Part shown: positions 7,593 to 16,648 of the stretch, piece by piece
Layout of the letters: the number at the start of each line of letters is the position of its first letter
Position numbering within the stretch: position 1 is the stretch's first letter
NCBI GenBank assembly: GCA_958354105.1
Contig: CATWVA010000011.1
Span: 1-53,404, forward strand
DNA from: an uncultured Collinsella sp.
Lineage (GTDB): Bacteria; Actinomycetota; Coriobacteriia; Coriobacteriales; Coriobacteriaceae
Length of the DNA stretch: 53,404 nt
Direction of reading: 5' to 3'
Position numbers and translations under genes: made by a program
Notes under the pieces: model-generated
Told to the model about the DNA's origin: nothing
What the model saw: only the letters and a program-made list of their open reading frames with translations
The model's database searches: none

Positions 7593-8447
7593 TTACTTGA
7601 GTCCGGGGAGGCGGGTGTAGGGGAACGAGCGCTCTAAGAACTCGGAGCAGCGGGCGTAATCTTTGGCAAAGTAGCTGCTATAGAGCGAATCGAGTACGTA
7701 TTGCACGGCGATATGGCTGGCGAATTGCGTGATGCGGTGCGTCATGCTCTCGTGGTCGCTTACCGTGAGATAGGCGGCAAAGCCGGGGTGAATGCGGGCA
7801 CAGTACGGCGTGCCGATGACGATGACCGGGACATGTCGACTGCTAAGGATCGGCAAGATCTCCTTGAGGTTGGGGGCAAGGCCGCTGTAGGAGATGACGA
7901 TTGCCACATGGTCGGGACCCGAGGCGAGCGCCGTGCGCACCTGCGCCTCGACGCTGTCGTGGCACGTCGCGCTTTTGCCGGCGGAAAGCAGGCGATCGCG
8001 GAACATTCCCGCTGGATACAGGTTATGCGAGCCCGTGTAGATGTCCACGGTGCCGGCGCGCATGATGAGCTTGGCGGCGTGGTCGAGCTGTGCAGGGTCG
8101 AGCAGCTCCTGCGTTTCGGCCAAGGTGGTCTGGTAGAGCCCCTCCATGCGCTCCATCACCTGCGCAGGGGCGGAGGTGGCATCGAAGGGAAAGTTGATGT
8201 CCACGTCGCGCCGGTTGCCCGCCTCGGTCGCCTGGCGGATGAGCTCGACCTTGAGGTCTTTGAATCCCTCGAGGCCGAGCTTTTTGCAAAAGCGGTGCAC
8301 GCTCGCGACCGAAACGTTGGCGCACGCGGCAAATTCCTTAATGGAAAGCCCGCGCACATCCTCGCCCATGGCGAGGGCCGTTCGCCCAAGTTGTTGCTCG
8401 GTGGGGGTGAGGCTTTTGCCCTGCGTGATCTTTCGCCTGATATCCAT
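7593..8447 (-). CDS. RpiR/MurR-family regulator with SIS domain
   Basis: The protein is 284 residues. It has an N-terminal HTH_6 domain (about 1-80, containing SIKEFAACANVSVASVHRF) and a C-terminal SIS domain (about 105-260) that in this family binds a phosphosugar effector. The SIS core motifs VDIYTGSHN and IVISYSG are visible. ATG 8447 is preceded by AGGAG on the minus strand. It lies next to a glycoside hydrolase, so it probably controls sugar or amino-sugar use in response to a phosphosugar. The effector cannot be told from the sequence. Confidence 0.85.
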   Translation of the reverse strand: MDIRRKITQGKSLTPTEQQLGRTALAMGEDVRGLSIKEFAACANVSVASVHRFCKKLGLEGFKDLKVELIRQATEAGNRRDVDINFPFDATSAPAQVMERMEGLYQTTLAETQELLDPAQLDHAAKLIMRAGTVDIYTGSHNLYPAGMFRDRLLSAGKSATCHDSVEAQVRTALASGPDHVAIVISYSGLAPNLKEILPILSSRHVPVIVIGTPYCARIHPGFAAYLTVSDHESMTHRITQFASHIAVQYVLDSLYSSYFAKDYARCSEFLERSFPYTRLPGLK

Positions 8448-8522
8448 ATGGCTCCTATGCGTTTGCGTCGCGATAAACCAATCATAGCGATAAATAAAAC
8501 GTTCGGCTTGGCTGGGAGTTTT

Positions 8523-8597
8523 GGTCCGCCGGTCTATGAACGACGGACCGCTCGACGCTGTGCGGGCTCAACATAGGGGCGCTGTCCTTGTTGGGCC
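8523..8597. repeat. Possible degenerate element E, copy 3
   Basis: A GGTCCG/CGGACC hairpin (8523-8549) is followed directly by GCTCGACGCTG, as in the E linker, and then by a wobble-containing stem GGGCTCAACA (8564-8573) / TGTTGGGCC (8589-8597). The H3 part is missing. It lies between the stop of the glycoside hydrolase and the start of rpiR, both on the minus strand. Confidence 0.35.
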
Positions 8598-8613
8598 GTT
8601 TGCGCCCGGGGCG

Positions 8614-11205
8614 TTACCCGAGCACGCGTACGGGCCCCAAGAGACCGCTGGGCTCGGAGGGCTCGGTCATGCCGAACACGTCGGGGACGGCGTGGTCGAG
8701 GGTGTTGATGATATCGATCGTGAGCGCGTGCTCACCGGCTAAAAGTGCGGCGGCCTCAAAGCGGTAAGGCGGACAGATGCGGGTGCCGAGGGATTTGCCG
8801 TCGAGGGTGACGGTTGCGGTCTCAAAGACCTCCCCAAGGTCGATGACAGCGCGGCTGGCCGCTTCGCCCAGGACAAAGGAGGCCTGGTAGCGGAACGTGC
8901 CGGCCTTGCCGGGGAACTCGGCCGAGGAAAGGTCGTGCAGGTCTGCAAGCTCAACAGACTCGCCAAAGGCATCGGTACCAGGGGCAGAGAAGGCAACCGC
9001 CCAGGGCTCGTCGACGCATGTGGCTTCGTCTCCAGCAGTTGCCGCGCCGGCGGAACCTGTAGCCCCAAGGACCACGATGCAGCTCTCGTAGGGAGCCAGC
9101 TCGAGCGTGCCGTCAAAGGCGGCGGGATCGGTGCCGTTGAGCAGGTCGAGGCGCGCGCCTGCAACGGGTATGCCGTCGGCAAGCGCAATCTGAGTGGAGA
9201 TACCCTGCTTGGGATGCTCGTTGACGAGCATCAGATAGGTCTCGCCCGCCCGCTCGTAGCGCAGTGCGCGCAGCCAGGGCTGGGACTCGGCACAAACCAC
9301 GGTCTGCATACCGGCGTCGGCAAGCGTGCCTGCGAGCTCGGCGGTTGCCAGGAGCTTGATGCCGGCGACCGCGGCTGCATCCACGGAGGCAAAGCCCTCG
9401 CGGGCTGCAATATCACCGTCGTAGCGCTTGCTCGGCAACTCATCCAGCGCGTACACGGCAACACCTGCGGCTGCGGCGCGCGCGGCAAAGTCGAGCACGG
9501 CTCCGCCGACAAACTCGGCTCCGGGCATCACCAGGCAGCGGTATGCCTGGCCGTTCACGCCAAAGCCGCTACCGTCTGCGGCAATTTCAACGGCATAGCG
9601 CCCTGCGTCCTCAAATGCCTCTGCCGGCACGATGTCAAAGTCGACCTGCGCGCGCATAAGCTCGGAGGCGGCATGCTGCATAAAGTTCGCCTCGCCTGTC
9701 CACTCGGCGTCCGCATGGTAGAGAAGCGCCACCGGGGTCGTTGCGCGCCCGCCGCTCAGCAGGCTCGCCGTACGGTTCATGTAGCTCATGAGCTGCCCAA
9801 AGTGTGCAAACTGGGGGTTTTGGCCATGCGCATAGAAATGCGGCGGGCAGTCCCAGTCGGGGAAGGCGGCCATGCTAAAGGCATGCGGCACAAACCAATT
9901 GACGCCGCGCACCAAAAAATGATCGGCGATCCACTTCATCTCGCGTAGGCCTTCGTGCCATCCAAATGCGCCAAAGACCTCGGCCATGCAGCGCCCCTGC
10001 TTTTTGGGGTCGAGGTGTGCTGCCGAGGAGCCCAGCTTGGGCAGCACGTAGTTATAGAACTCGAGGTTCCACACGCCGCGTCCGTAGCTGTGAAGGCCGC
10101 GGTCCATGCCGGGTACCAGCTGGTTGATCACGATGTCGACGCCCGCCATGTCCTGACCGCCCACGGCGCGGAAGTAGTGCCCGGCGCCCACGCCCAGGCG
10201 CGCGTGGCAGTCCTTGTCCTCGATAACGTGGCCGATGTACTGCACGCCGCGCGCGCGGCACCAGTCTCCGAGCTGGTCGCAGAAGCACTCCTTATAGAGG
10301 GTGCTCGCGATGTCCATATAGACGTGGCGTACGTGCGCGCCGGCCGGCTCGCGGTCCCACAGGTGCGGGAGCTCGGCCAGGTAGCGCTCGCCCAGTGCCG
10401 CGCGTAGGCGACGCTCAAGCTCGGCCGACCAGGGTAGGGGCGCGGTGGCCTTGCCGATGAGCGTGTCCGAGATGCCATCGGGGCCCGTGGTGCCCTTCTC
10501 GTTGGCAAATCCGGGCTCATCGGAGAAAAAGCCCAGGATCGTCTTGCCAAACTCATCGCCCAGATGCTCAAAATGCGGCTCGTAGACAGCATCGATGAGC
10601 TGCGCCACCGAGGCGCGGTCGACCATATTGATGTAGTCCTCGTTGTAGGAGGTCTTGCCGCTCGTGAACATCACGCATGCCTGCGTGAGGCCCGCAGGTG
10701 CATCGAAGACCAGGCGGCTGGGGTTGCCGTCTGCATCGTCGATTACTCGGTAAGCGACGTCGACGGGGCTGCCGTCCTGCATAAATGTCACGCCGTAGAA
10801 GCGCTCCGTTTTGTCGAGCATGTTGGCGAGCGCGATGCTCGCGGCGGACGTGGGGCCCACGATGTCGAACGTGCGGTGCGTGAGCACGATCTTGCGGAGC
10901 TCGGGCACGGCCTCCTTGACGGCGCCGTTGGCAAAGCCCGTGGGGAAGTGCGCGTCGTCCAAGATCCAGAGCTTAAGGCCCAGCTGCTTGCACTCGTCAA
11001 TGACAAAGCGCAAGTCGCGCCACCAGCCCTCGCCGCAAAAATCGGGGTGTGGGCGGCTTTCGAGACAGACCTCGTGGATGTCGGCGCCGGCGATCTTTTC
11101 CAGATACTCGGCAATGGTCTTATGGCTCTCGCCCTTCATCCACAAAAACGGAAGCACATGGTTGTCGTATGTACCCTCGAGCACCTGCTGATAGTGCGCG
11201 GTCAT
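8614..11205 (-). CDS. GH106-like glycoside hydrolase
   Basis: The protein is 863 residues and is probably cytoplasmic, since no signal peptide is visible. The N-terminal half looks like a (beta/alpha)8 barrel with the motifs PFLWMKGE, ESRPHPDFCGEGWW and WILDDAHFPTGFANG. The middle resembles a trimerisation/amidotransferase-like domain. The C-terminus (about 760-863) resembles a galactose-binding beta-sandwich as in GH2/GH106, with GLLGPV near the end. The frame stays open far upstream (to 11664), but ATG 11205 follows AAGGAGG and begins the conserved region. It is divergent from an AraC regulator, which probably controls it. Substrate is unknown; rhamnosidase activity is only a family-level guess. 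Confidence 0.7.
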   Translation of the reverse strand: MTAHYQQVLEGTYDNHVLPFLWMKGESHKTIAEYLEKIAGADIHEVCLESRPHPDFCGEGWWRDLRFVIDECKQLGLKLWILDDAHFPTGFANGAVKEAVPELRKIVLTHRTFDIVGPTSAASIALANMLDKTERFYGVTFMQDGSPVDVAYRVIDDADGNPSRLVFDAPAGLTQACVMFTSGKTSYNEDYINMVDRASVAQLIDAVYEPHFEHLGDEFGKTILGFFSDEPGFANEKGTTGPDGISDTLIGKATAPLPWSAELERRLRAALGERYLAELPHLWDREPAGAHVRHVYMDIASTLYKECFCDQLGDWCRARGVQYIGHVIEDKDCHARLGVGAGHYFRAVGGQDMAGVDIVINQLVPGMDRGLHSYGRGVWNLEFYNYVLPKLGSSAAHLDPKKQGRCMAEVFGAFGWHEGLREMKWIADHFLVRGVNWFVPHAFSMAAFPDWDCPPHFYAHGQNPQFAHFGQLMSYMNRTASLLSGGRATTPVALLYHADAEWTGEANFMQHAASELMRAQVDFDIVPAEAFEDAGRYAVEIAADGSGFGVNGQAYRCLVMPGAEFVGGAVLDFAARAAAAGVAVYALDELPSKRYDGDIAAREGFASVDAAAVAGIKLLATAELAGTLADAGMQTVVCAESQPWLRALRYERAGETYLMLVNEHPKQGISTQIALADGIPVAGARLDLLNGTDPAAFDGTLELAPYESCIVVLGATGSAGAATAGDEATCVDEPWAVAFSAPGTDAFGESVELADLHDLSSAEFPGKAGTFRYQASFVLGEAASRAVIDLGEVFETATVTLDGKSLGTRICPPYRFEAAALLAGEHALTIDIINTLDHAVPDVFGMTEPSEPSGLLGPVRVLG

Positions 11206-11319
11206 GGATCCTCCTTGGCTCGATCGATCTGCTGCATAGCACAGATTATGGACGCGTCGGCGCGTTCTGCTAATATCTGAATCACGACGAACTATGACTA
11301 AATCAACGATTGGCAAGCC

Positions 11320-12312
11320 ATGGAGATCGACGAGCTCGAGCGTAGGCTCAGCGAACTGAGCGCCAGTGAGATCGCTTATAAAGACGGCATGGCATTTGAT
11401 TGGTCGATTATGACCGAGCATGTCGAAATCGACGGATGCCCAGTGCGCAAGATTGGGCAGCCAGGGTTTGCCTATGCCCAGCCCGGCATGCCGCGTGGCC
11501 TGACGATAAGGAAAAACTCGCGCTTTAATGCAGTTCCCGAGCACGTGCATGATTACGTGGAGATGAGCTATGTGTATCGCGGGCGCTGCCCGCAGACGGT
11601 GGCGGGGGAGAGGCTCGAGTTGCGCCGCAACGAGGTGCTTTTGCTCGACGCCCTTTGCCCTCATGCCGTGGCGGCGCTCGGCGAGGACGACATCATGCTG
11701 AGCATGACCGTTTCACGCTCTTTTTTGCGCCGGAGTCTCGAGTCGAGCCTCTCGCGCGAGAGCGCGGTCTCGCGGTTTTTGTTCAACGCGCTCAACAGCG
11801 AGACGGACCATCGGGGCCATGTCCGTTTTTACTGCGGCGAGAGCCGTCGGATTCGGCGCTACATGCAGGAGATGCTCTGCGAGCTGTACGACCCGAGCCC
11901 CAACGGTCCCGAGATCGTCTTGCGTCTGTTTCAGCTGTTTTTGGCCGAGCTCATGGATTGCTACGAGCGCGAGCTGGTGCGCGGCGCGGCGGACGGCACG
12001 GCGGGGCCCACTGCCCTGGTGACGGGAATGCTTGGCTATATCGATTGTGAATTCGCTGCATGCTCCCTCGAGGGGATGGCGGCGGAGTTTGGCTTGAGCC
12101 CTAATTATGCGACGGCGCTTCTCAAGCGCCATGTGGGCAAGACCTTTAGGCAGCTTGTGCAGGAGCGACGCCTGGTACGTGCGGCCGAGCTTCTGCGCGG
12201 CGGCGCCACGGCCGGGGCGGCTGCGCATGCGGTGGGCTATGAAAACATGAGCTTCTTCTACCGTAAGTTTCACGACAAGTATGGCTGCACCCCCGCGGCA
12301 TACCGCCGGTAA
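11320..12312 (+). CDS. AraC-family transcriptional regulator
   Basis: The protein is 330 residues. An N-terminal cupin-like effector domain (about 50-140, with PEHVHDYVEMSYVYRG) is followed by a helical linker and two C-terminal HTH motifs (about 235-330), including AAEFGLSPNYATALLKRH and the family ending VGYENMSFFYRKFHDKYG. The start at ATG 11320 has only a weak upstream AAG, and an internal start near 11389 cannot be excluded. It shares a 114-bp divergent promoter region with the GH106-like gene and precedes the GH1 gene, so carbohydrate-responsive activation of both is the simplest reading. Confidence 0.85.
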   Translation: MEIDELERRLSELSASEIAYKDGMAFDWSIMTEHVEIDGCPVRKIGQPGFAYAQPGMPRGLTIRKNSRFNAVPEHVHDYVEMSYVYRGRCPQTVAGERLELRRNEVLLLDALCPHAVAALGEDDIMLSMTVSRSFLRRSLESSLSRESAVSRFLFNALNSETDHRGHVRFYCGESRRIRRYMQEMLCELYDPSPNGPEIVLRLFQLFLAELMDCYERELVRGAADGTAGPTALVTGMLGYIDCEFAACSLEGMAAEFGLSPNYATALLKRHVGKTFRQLVQERRLVRAAELLRGGATAGAAAHAVGYENMSFFYRKFHDKYGCTPAAYRR

Positions 12313-12479
12313 GCGCGGGGCGGATCGTCTTCGCTCCTTCGGTGTCAAAAAGTTTCAGCTGCAGCGCTGTTGCAGCGCGCGTCTGCGAAAAGAAGTGTCG
12401 GGTTTGGCACCCCTGCCCCTGCCTGTCGCGTGCGTGGGCGATACTCGGCCTATCGACCCGCAATGCAAAGGAGATGCTC

Positions 12480-13928
12480 ATGGCAAACATCAAGTTCCCC
12501 GAGGGTTTCTATTGGGGCGGCGCCACGGCCGCCAATCAGTTTGAGGGCGCTTGGAACGTTGACGGCCGCGGTCCGTCGGTCGACGACCACTTCTTGGGTG
12601 GCAGCTACAAGGAGCCGCGCCAGATTACGATCGACATCGACCCTAACCGCTTCTACCCCAACCATGACGGTATCGACTTTTACCATCACTACGAGGAGGA
12701 CATCGCGCTGTTCGCCGAGATGGGCTTTACCATGTTCCGCATGTCCATCTCTTGGAGCCGCATCTTCCCCAACGGTGACGACGCCGAGCCCAACGAGGCC
12801 GGCCTCGCCTTCTACGACCGCGTCTTCGACTGCCTGCGCGCTCACAATATCGAGCCGCTCGTGACCCTGTCGCACTACGAGATGCCCTATCACCTGGTCG
12901 AGAAATACAACGGCTGGGCGAGCCGCGAGCTCATCGGCTTCTTTGAGAAGTACTGCCAGACCGTCTTCGACCGCTATCAGGACAAGGTCAAGTTCTGGCT
13001 CACCTTCAACGAGATCAACTGCGGCACTCAGGACATGGGCAACCTCTTTGAGACCAGCATGATTCAGGGCTTTGAGGGCCCGGCTTCGGCGGTCCATGCT
13101 ACGCCGCAGGCTCGTATGCAGGCGCTGCATCACCAGTTTGTCGCCAGCGGCCGCGTCGTGCGCTATGCCCACGAGCATTACCCGCAGTTTAAGATGGGCA
13201 ACATGGACTGCTTCATCCTTTCCTATGCCGCCACGTGCGATCCGGCCGACGTGTTCGCCGCGCAGCAGGAGATGAATACCATGAACTGGTACTGCTCCGA
13301 CGTGCAGGTGCGCGGCAAGTATCCGTTCTATGCCAAGCGCTTCTGGGCCGAGAACGATGTCGAGCTTGTGATGGAGGACGGCGACCTGCAGGATATCGCC
13401 GACGGCAAGGTCGATTTCTACACCTTTAGCTACTACATGTCCGGCACCGTGGGCACCCACAAGGATCACGAGATGACCGAGGGCAACATGACCTTTGGCG
13501 GCAAGAATCCCTATCTGGAGTCCACCGACTGGGGCTGGCAGATCGATCCGCTGGGTCTGCGCATCGCCCTCAACGAGATTTACGCCCGCTACGAGATTCC
13601 GCTGATGGTGGTCGAGAATGGCATGGGCGCCTACGATGAGGTCGAGGAGGACGGCTCCATCCACGACCCGTATCGTATCGCCTACTTGCAGAGCCACGTC
13701 AAGGCCATGGGCGAGGCCATTGCCGACGGCGTCGACCTGATCGCCTACACCTGGTGGGGCCCCATCGACCTGGTTTCCGCCGGCACCGGCGAGATGCGCA
13801 AGCGCTACGGCTTTATCCACGTCGATAAGTACGATGACGGCACCGGTACCTACGAGCGCCGCCGCAAGGACAGCTTCTACGCCTACCAGAAGATCATCAA
13901 GTCCAACGGTGCCGAGGGCCTGGATTAA
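12480..13928 (+). CDS. GH1 6-phospho-beta-glucosidase
   Basis: The 482-residue cytosolic enzyme cleaves phosphorylated beta-glucosides such as cellobiose-6-phosphate imported by a PTS. The acid/base Glu lies in LTFNEIN (about 178) and the nucleophile Glu in VVENGMG (about 377). The loop LVSAGTGEMRKRYGF keeps the Ser, Lys and Tyr that bind the 6-phosphate in this subgroup, which supports the phospho-specific call. ATG 12480 follows AAAGGAG. The longer frame to 12342 has no ribosome site and no homology to the N-terminus FPEGFYWGGATAANQFEGA. A PTS EIIA gene follows, but no EIIBC is in the window. Confidence 0.9.
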   Translation: MANIKFPEGFYWGGATAANQFEGAWNVDGRGPSVDDHFLGGSYKEPRQITIDIDPNRFYPNHDGIDFYHHYEEDIALFAEMGFTMFRMSISWSRIFPNGDDAEPNEAGLAFYDRVFDCLRAHNIEPLVTLSHYEMPYHLVEKYNGWASRELIGFFEKYCQTVFDRYQDKVKFWLTFNEINCGTQDMGNLFETSMIQGFEGPASAVHATPQARMQALHHQFVASGRVVRYAHEHYPQFKMGNMDCFILSYAATCDPADVFAAQQEMNTMNWYCSDVQVRGKYPFYAKRFWAENDVELVMEDGDLQDIADGKVDFYTFSYYMSGTVGTHKDHEMTEGNMTFGGKNPYLESTDWGWQIDPLGLRIALNEIYARYEIPLMVVENGMGAYDEVEEDGSIHDPYRIAYLQSHVKAMGEAIADGVDLIAYTWWGPIDLVSAGTGEMRKRYGFIHVDKYDDGTGTYERRRKDSFYAYQKIIKSNGAEGLD

Positions 13929-13990
13929 TCGACAATATGAGTGCCACCGGGGAAAAGCGTTGGGATGGGCTCGCGATTCGAGTCCCCACC

Positions 13991-14019
13991 TTAGCATTTG
14001 AACCATTTGGCACTATAAT
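13991..14019 (+). promoter_or_regulatory. Candidate promoter of the EIIA gene
   Basis: TTAGCA (13991-13996) and TATAAT (14014-14019) are 17 bp apart, 50 bp before the EIIA start. A hairpin of GGG..CTCG/CGAG..CCC lies just upstream and may separate it from the GH1 transcript. Confidence 0.5.
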
Positions 14020-14068
14020 CACCATAGGCATGCGCACAACGTTGCGCTTAATCAAGAGGAGAAAACGT

Positions 14069-14605
14069 ATGGGTCTGTTTGACATGTTCAAGAAGAAGGC
14101 TGAGCCCGCGACTGCCGCTGCTCCGTCCTCCATCTCTGCTTCTGCCGGCGCCGACGTGCTGTGCTCGCCCGTCAAGGGCAAGGTCATCAAGATGGCCGAC
14201 GTGCCCGATCCCGTCTTTGGCGGCGAGGTCCTGGGCAAGGGCTGCGCCGTGTGGCCCGAGGGCGATCTGGTCTACGCTCCCTGCGACGGCAAGGTGACCG
14301 TCACCATGGGCCACGCCGTGGGTCTGCAGTCCGATAGCGGCATCGAGGTTCTGGTGCATGTTGGCGTCGATACCGTCAACATGAACGGCGATGGCTTCGA
14401 GGGCTTCGTCAAGGCCGACGACGTCGTAAAGGCTGGCCAGCCCATGCTCAAGATCGACCGCGCCAAGATCGCCGCTGCCGGCTACAAGGACTGCGTCGTC
14501 GTTGCTGTGTCCAACACCGCCGAGTTTGCCGATGTCGAACTCGCCGTCGAGGCCGACTCCGCTGTCGCCGCCGGTGACGCCATCGTTAAGGTCGTCCGCA
14601 AGTAA
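14069..14605 (+). CDS. crr: PTS glucose-type EIIA protein
   Basis: The 178-residue cytosolic phosphocarrier accepts phosphate from HPr on a His and passes it to an EIIB. The sequence has SPVKGKVIKMADVPDPVF, an APCDGKV turn, and EVLVHVGVDTV with the active His, plus the partner His in MGHAVGLQSDSG, as in E. coli Crr. The free-standing form starts MGLFDMFKKK, like Crr. ATG 14069 follows AAGAGGAG. It is separated from the GH1 gene by 140 bp with a good -10, so it is probably transcribed on its own as well. A strong terminator follows. It may serve several EIIBC permeases located elsewhere. Confidence 0.9.
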   Translation: MGLFDMFKKKAEPATAAAPSSISASAGADVLCSPVKGKVIKMADVPDPVFGGEVLGKGCAVWPEGDLVYAPCDGKVTVTMGHAVGLQSDSGIEVLVHVGVDTVNMNGDGFEGFVKADDVVKAGQPMLKIDRAKIAAAGYKDCVVVAVSNTAEFADVELAVEADSAVAAGDAIVKVVRK

Positions 14606-14631
14606 ACTGCGGCATCCAAAGGATGTGCAAG

Positions 14632-14660
14632 GGTGGTCGGGTTTTCCGGCCACCTTTTTT
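14632..14660 (+). terminator. Intrinsic terminator after crr
   Basis: A 9-bp stem GGTGGTCGG/CCGGCCACC (one G-T pair) with loop GTTTT and six T. Confidence 0.9.
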
Positions 14661-14746
14661 ATTGCACCGCGGGGAAGCGTTTTATTGCACGTTGGGCGGG
14701 CTTGCAAACCGTTCGGACGCTAAAACGAACCGACCGCGCCTTCGCG

Positions 14747-14776
14747 TTGCCGAGGGCGTTCATAAGTGGATAGAAT
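14747..14776 (+). promoter_or_regulatory. Candidate promoter of the lipoprotein gene
   Basis: TTGCCG (14747-14752) and TAGAAT (14771-14776) are 18 bp apart, 66 bp before the start codon. Confidence 0.4.
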
Positions 14777-14841
14777 GGGCTTACTTATTACAACGTGCGC
14801 CGCGTCCGGGAAGCGCGGTGCCGCTCATTGGGAGGAACAAC

Positions 14842-15399
14842 ATGAAAAAGAAGCCGCTGCTTGCGCCCCTCATGGCCGTCTTGGTTGCATGCGTGGTCGT
14901 GCTTTCCGGCTGTGGAGGTCCTTCGGTTGAGGAGCTCATCACCGAGGATCTTACGACGCAGTTTGACGAGGTCAAAAACGGTGGCGACGACTTCCTCTCT
15001 GGTCTGGAGGAGGCTTCGGGCGACGAGTTCGAGCAGCTGGGTATCGATCCCAAGGAGTATGCCAAGACCTATCTCGAGGGCTTTGACTACAAGATCGGCG
15101 ACGTGACGGTCGACGAGGACAAGGGTGTCGCGACCGCCGAGGTTTCTATCACATGCAAGTCTATGAACAAGATCGTCGAGGACTTCTCCACCCAGTATCA
15201 GGAGAAGGTCGCTGCGCTTGACACGGTTCCTTCCGATGACGAGCTGTACAAGATGGCCGGTCAGGTTATGGTCGATGTGACCAAGGCCACCGAGCCCAGG
15301 AAGACCACGGTTATCTTCAAGTACACCTGCAACGACGACGGCGAGTGGTCTGCCGACGACTCCGTCAACTCCGAGATGATGGATGCAATGCTGAGCTAG
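14842..15399 (+). CDS. Lipoprotein of unknown function
   Basis: The protein is 185 residues. The N-terminus MKKKPLLAPLMAVLVACVVV is a signal peptide ending in the lipobox LSGC, so the mature protein is probably lipid-anchored on the outer face of the membrane at Cys24 or so. The remainder is acidic and looks like a small alpha/beta fold with no catalytic motif I recognise. It resembles short lipoproteins of the DUF5105 type, but this is recall only. ATG 14842 has GGGAGGA at good spacing. The structured element E copy 2 begins 3 nt after its stop codon. Confidence 0.8.
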   Translation: MKKKPLLAPLMAVLVACVVVLSGCGGPSVEELITEDLTTQFDEVKNGGDDFLSGLEEASGDEFEQLGIDPKEYAKTYLEGFDYKIGDVTVDEDKGVATAEVSITCKSMNKIVEDFSTQYQEKVAALDTVPSDDELYKMAGQVMVDVTKATEPRKTTVIFKYTCNDDGEWSADDSVNSEMMDAMLS

Positions 15400-15402
15400 T
15401 TT

Positions 15403-15543
15403 GTTGCGGCGTTTTACCAAACGCCGCAACTGCTCGACGCTGCGCGGGCACCAGAGCGACAACTTGTCATTCAAAGAGGACGGCATGACCAGAAGGTCTA
15501 TGCCGTCCTCTTTTCATGCCAATTTGTTCGCTCTGGTGCCCGC
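15403..15543 (+). ncRNA. Structured repeat element E, copy 2 (candidate RNA)
   Basis: Same architecture and size (141 nt) as 7196-7335. H1 arms are 15403-15414 and 15419-15430 with loop TACC. The linker TGCTCGACGCTGC follows. H2 arms are 15444-15459 and 15528-15543, 16 bp and perfect. Inside are stems ACAA/TTGT and TTG/CAA. H3 (15476-15510) is GAGGACGGCAT/ATGCCGTCCTC with a bulged T, capped by the same GACC-AGAA-GGTC. Stem sequences differ from copy 1 in a compensated way. Confidence 0.7.
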
Positions 15544-15590
15544 TCGCTGTCCGTCCTCTACCTGCGGCGTTGCCATGGTAGTCATTGGGG

Positions 15591-15640
15591 CGGCACTTGG
15601 GGACGTTCCTTTTCTGCCGGCAGTTGGGGACACTCCTTGC
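15591..15640. repeat. Repeat A' following element E, copy 2
   Basis: The same 29-nt unit as 7379-7407, followed by TTGGGGACACTCCTTGC as at 1428-1475. Confidence 0.85.
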
Positions 15641-15680
15641 GCCAGCGTTGCATCGAATGCTCGGGAAAATACGAGCCGGT

Positions 15681-15835
15681 ATTTGGCCGAATAGCGGGTC
15701 GCGGTTTCCGGATGGGGTGGGTTGTGGAAAGTGCGACCCGGAATATTGCTCTGAAACGGGATGCCGTTTCCCCGACAAGGCTCAACCGGAAAGCGCATCC
15801 CATTCTGGGGCGGCAAAACGGGATGCGCTTTCCGC
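15681..15835. repeat. Dispersed repeat family D, copy 1
   Basis: Starts ATTTGGCCGAA, then CGGGTCGCGGTTTCCGG, and continues with alternating direct and inverted versions of CGGGATGCGCTTTCC and GTGCGACCCGGAAT. The same arrangement recurs at 32458-32612. It fills the gap before the HAD gene. No gene is seen here. Confidence 0.75.
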
Positions 15836-15874
15836 GCGACAGAATCTATGCAGCCGTGTTGAGCGACAGCCCCG

Positions 15875-16543
15875 CTACTCGCCCAGAATCAGCGCCGCGA
15901 GCTCGTCTTGGGTGTCCACCACGTAGTCGGCGCCGGCGGACTCCAGCTCTGCGCGGCCGCGGAAGCCCCAGCTGACACCGGCGCTCTTGAGGCCGGCGTT
16001 GTGACCGGTCAGAACATCGACATTGGAATCGCCCACATAGAGCGTGGTTGCCGGGTCGGCGCCTAGCTCTTCCATCACATGCAGCGTAACAGGCGCCTCG
16101 GGCTTGGGAGGAAACGCATCGACGCGGCCCTGCACCAGCGCAAAGCGCTCGGAACCAAAGTATTTTTCGATAAGCGGAGCGGCCGAAACATGGTCCTTGT
16201 TGGTGAGCACGGCAAGCTGCACGCCCGCGGTGCGCAGGCGGTCGAGCATCTCGATCGTACCGGCGTACGGTGCGGTGTGGTCCTCCTTGTGCTCGCCGTA
16301 GTAAGCCCTAAACTCGGCAAGCGTCTGCTCAAACATACGGCCGTCGCCCGCATACTCGGCAGGCATAAAGCGCTCGACCAGCTTGAGCATGCCGTTTCCC
16401 ACCTTGTAGCGGTACTCGTCTACGGCAAACGTGGGCCAGCCGTGCGTCTCGCAGGTATGGTTGCCGGCGGCCGCCAGGTCCTCGAGCGTGTTGAGGATGG
16501 TGCCATCCAGATCAAAGATCACATGGGAAAAAGCTGCTGCCAT
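15875..16543 (-). CDS. HAD-superfamily phosphatase, phosphoglycolate phosphatase-like
   Basis: The 222-residue protein has HAD motif I VIFDLDGTILNT, motif II in VLTNKDH, a motif III Lys in FPPKPEAPVT and motif IV YVGDSNVDVLTG. A helical cap lies between motifs I and II. This is the Gph/PGP-like subfamily, which hydrolyses small phosphomonoesters. The true substrate is not shown. ATG 16543 follows AGGAG on the minus strand; the frame is open 21 codons further upstream without a ribosome site. It lies 105 bp downstream of hypE in the same direction. Confidence 0.85.
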   Translation of the reverse strand: MAAAFSHVIFDLDGTILNTLEDLAAAGNHTCETHGWPTFAVDEYRYKVGNGMLKLVERFMPAEYAGDGRMFEQTLAEFRAYYGEHKEDHTAPYAGTIEMLDRLRTAGVQLAVLTNKDHVSAAPLIEKYFGSERFALVQGRVDAFPPKPEAPVTLHVMEELGADPATTLYVGDSNVDVLTGHNAGLKSAGVSWGFRGRAELESAGADYVVDTQDELAALILGE

Positions 16544-16648
16544 GGGTGCTCCTGCCGCTTGAGTTGTAAAACGCACCCCATGATACTTGGCATGCGTGCC
16601 GGGCATGTTTGGAATCTGAATATCTTTAATAGCCCTGAGCCTTTGTCG

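Noticed and set aside
13960..13990. tRNA 3'-end-like sequence (GATTCGAGTCCCCACC)
   Set aside because: No acceptor, D or anticodon arms could be drawn upstream; it is better explained as a hairpin after the GH1 gene.
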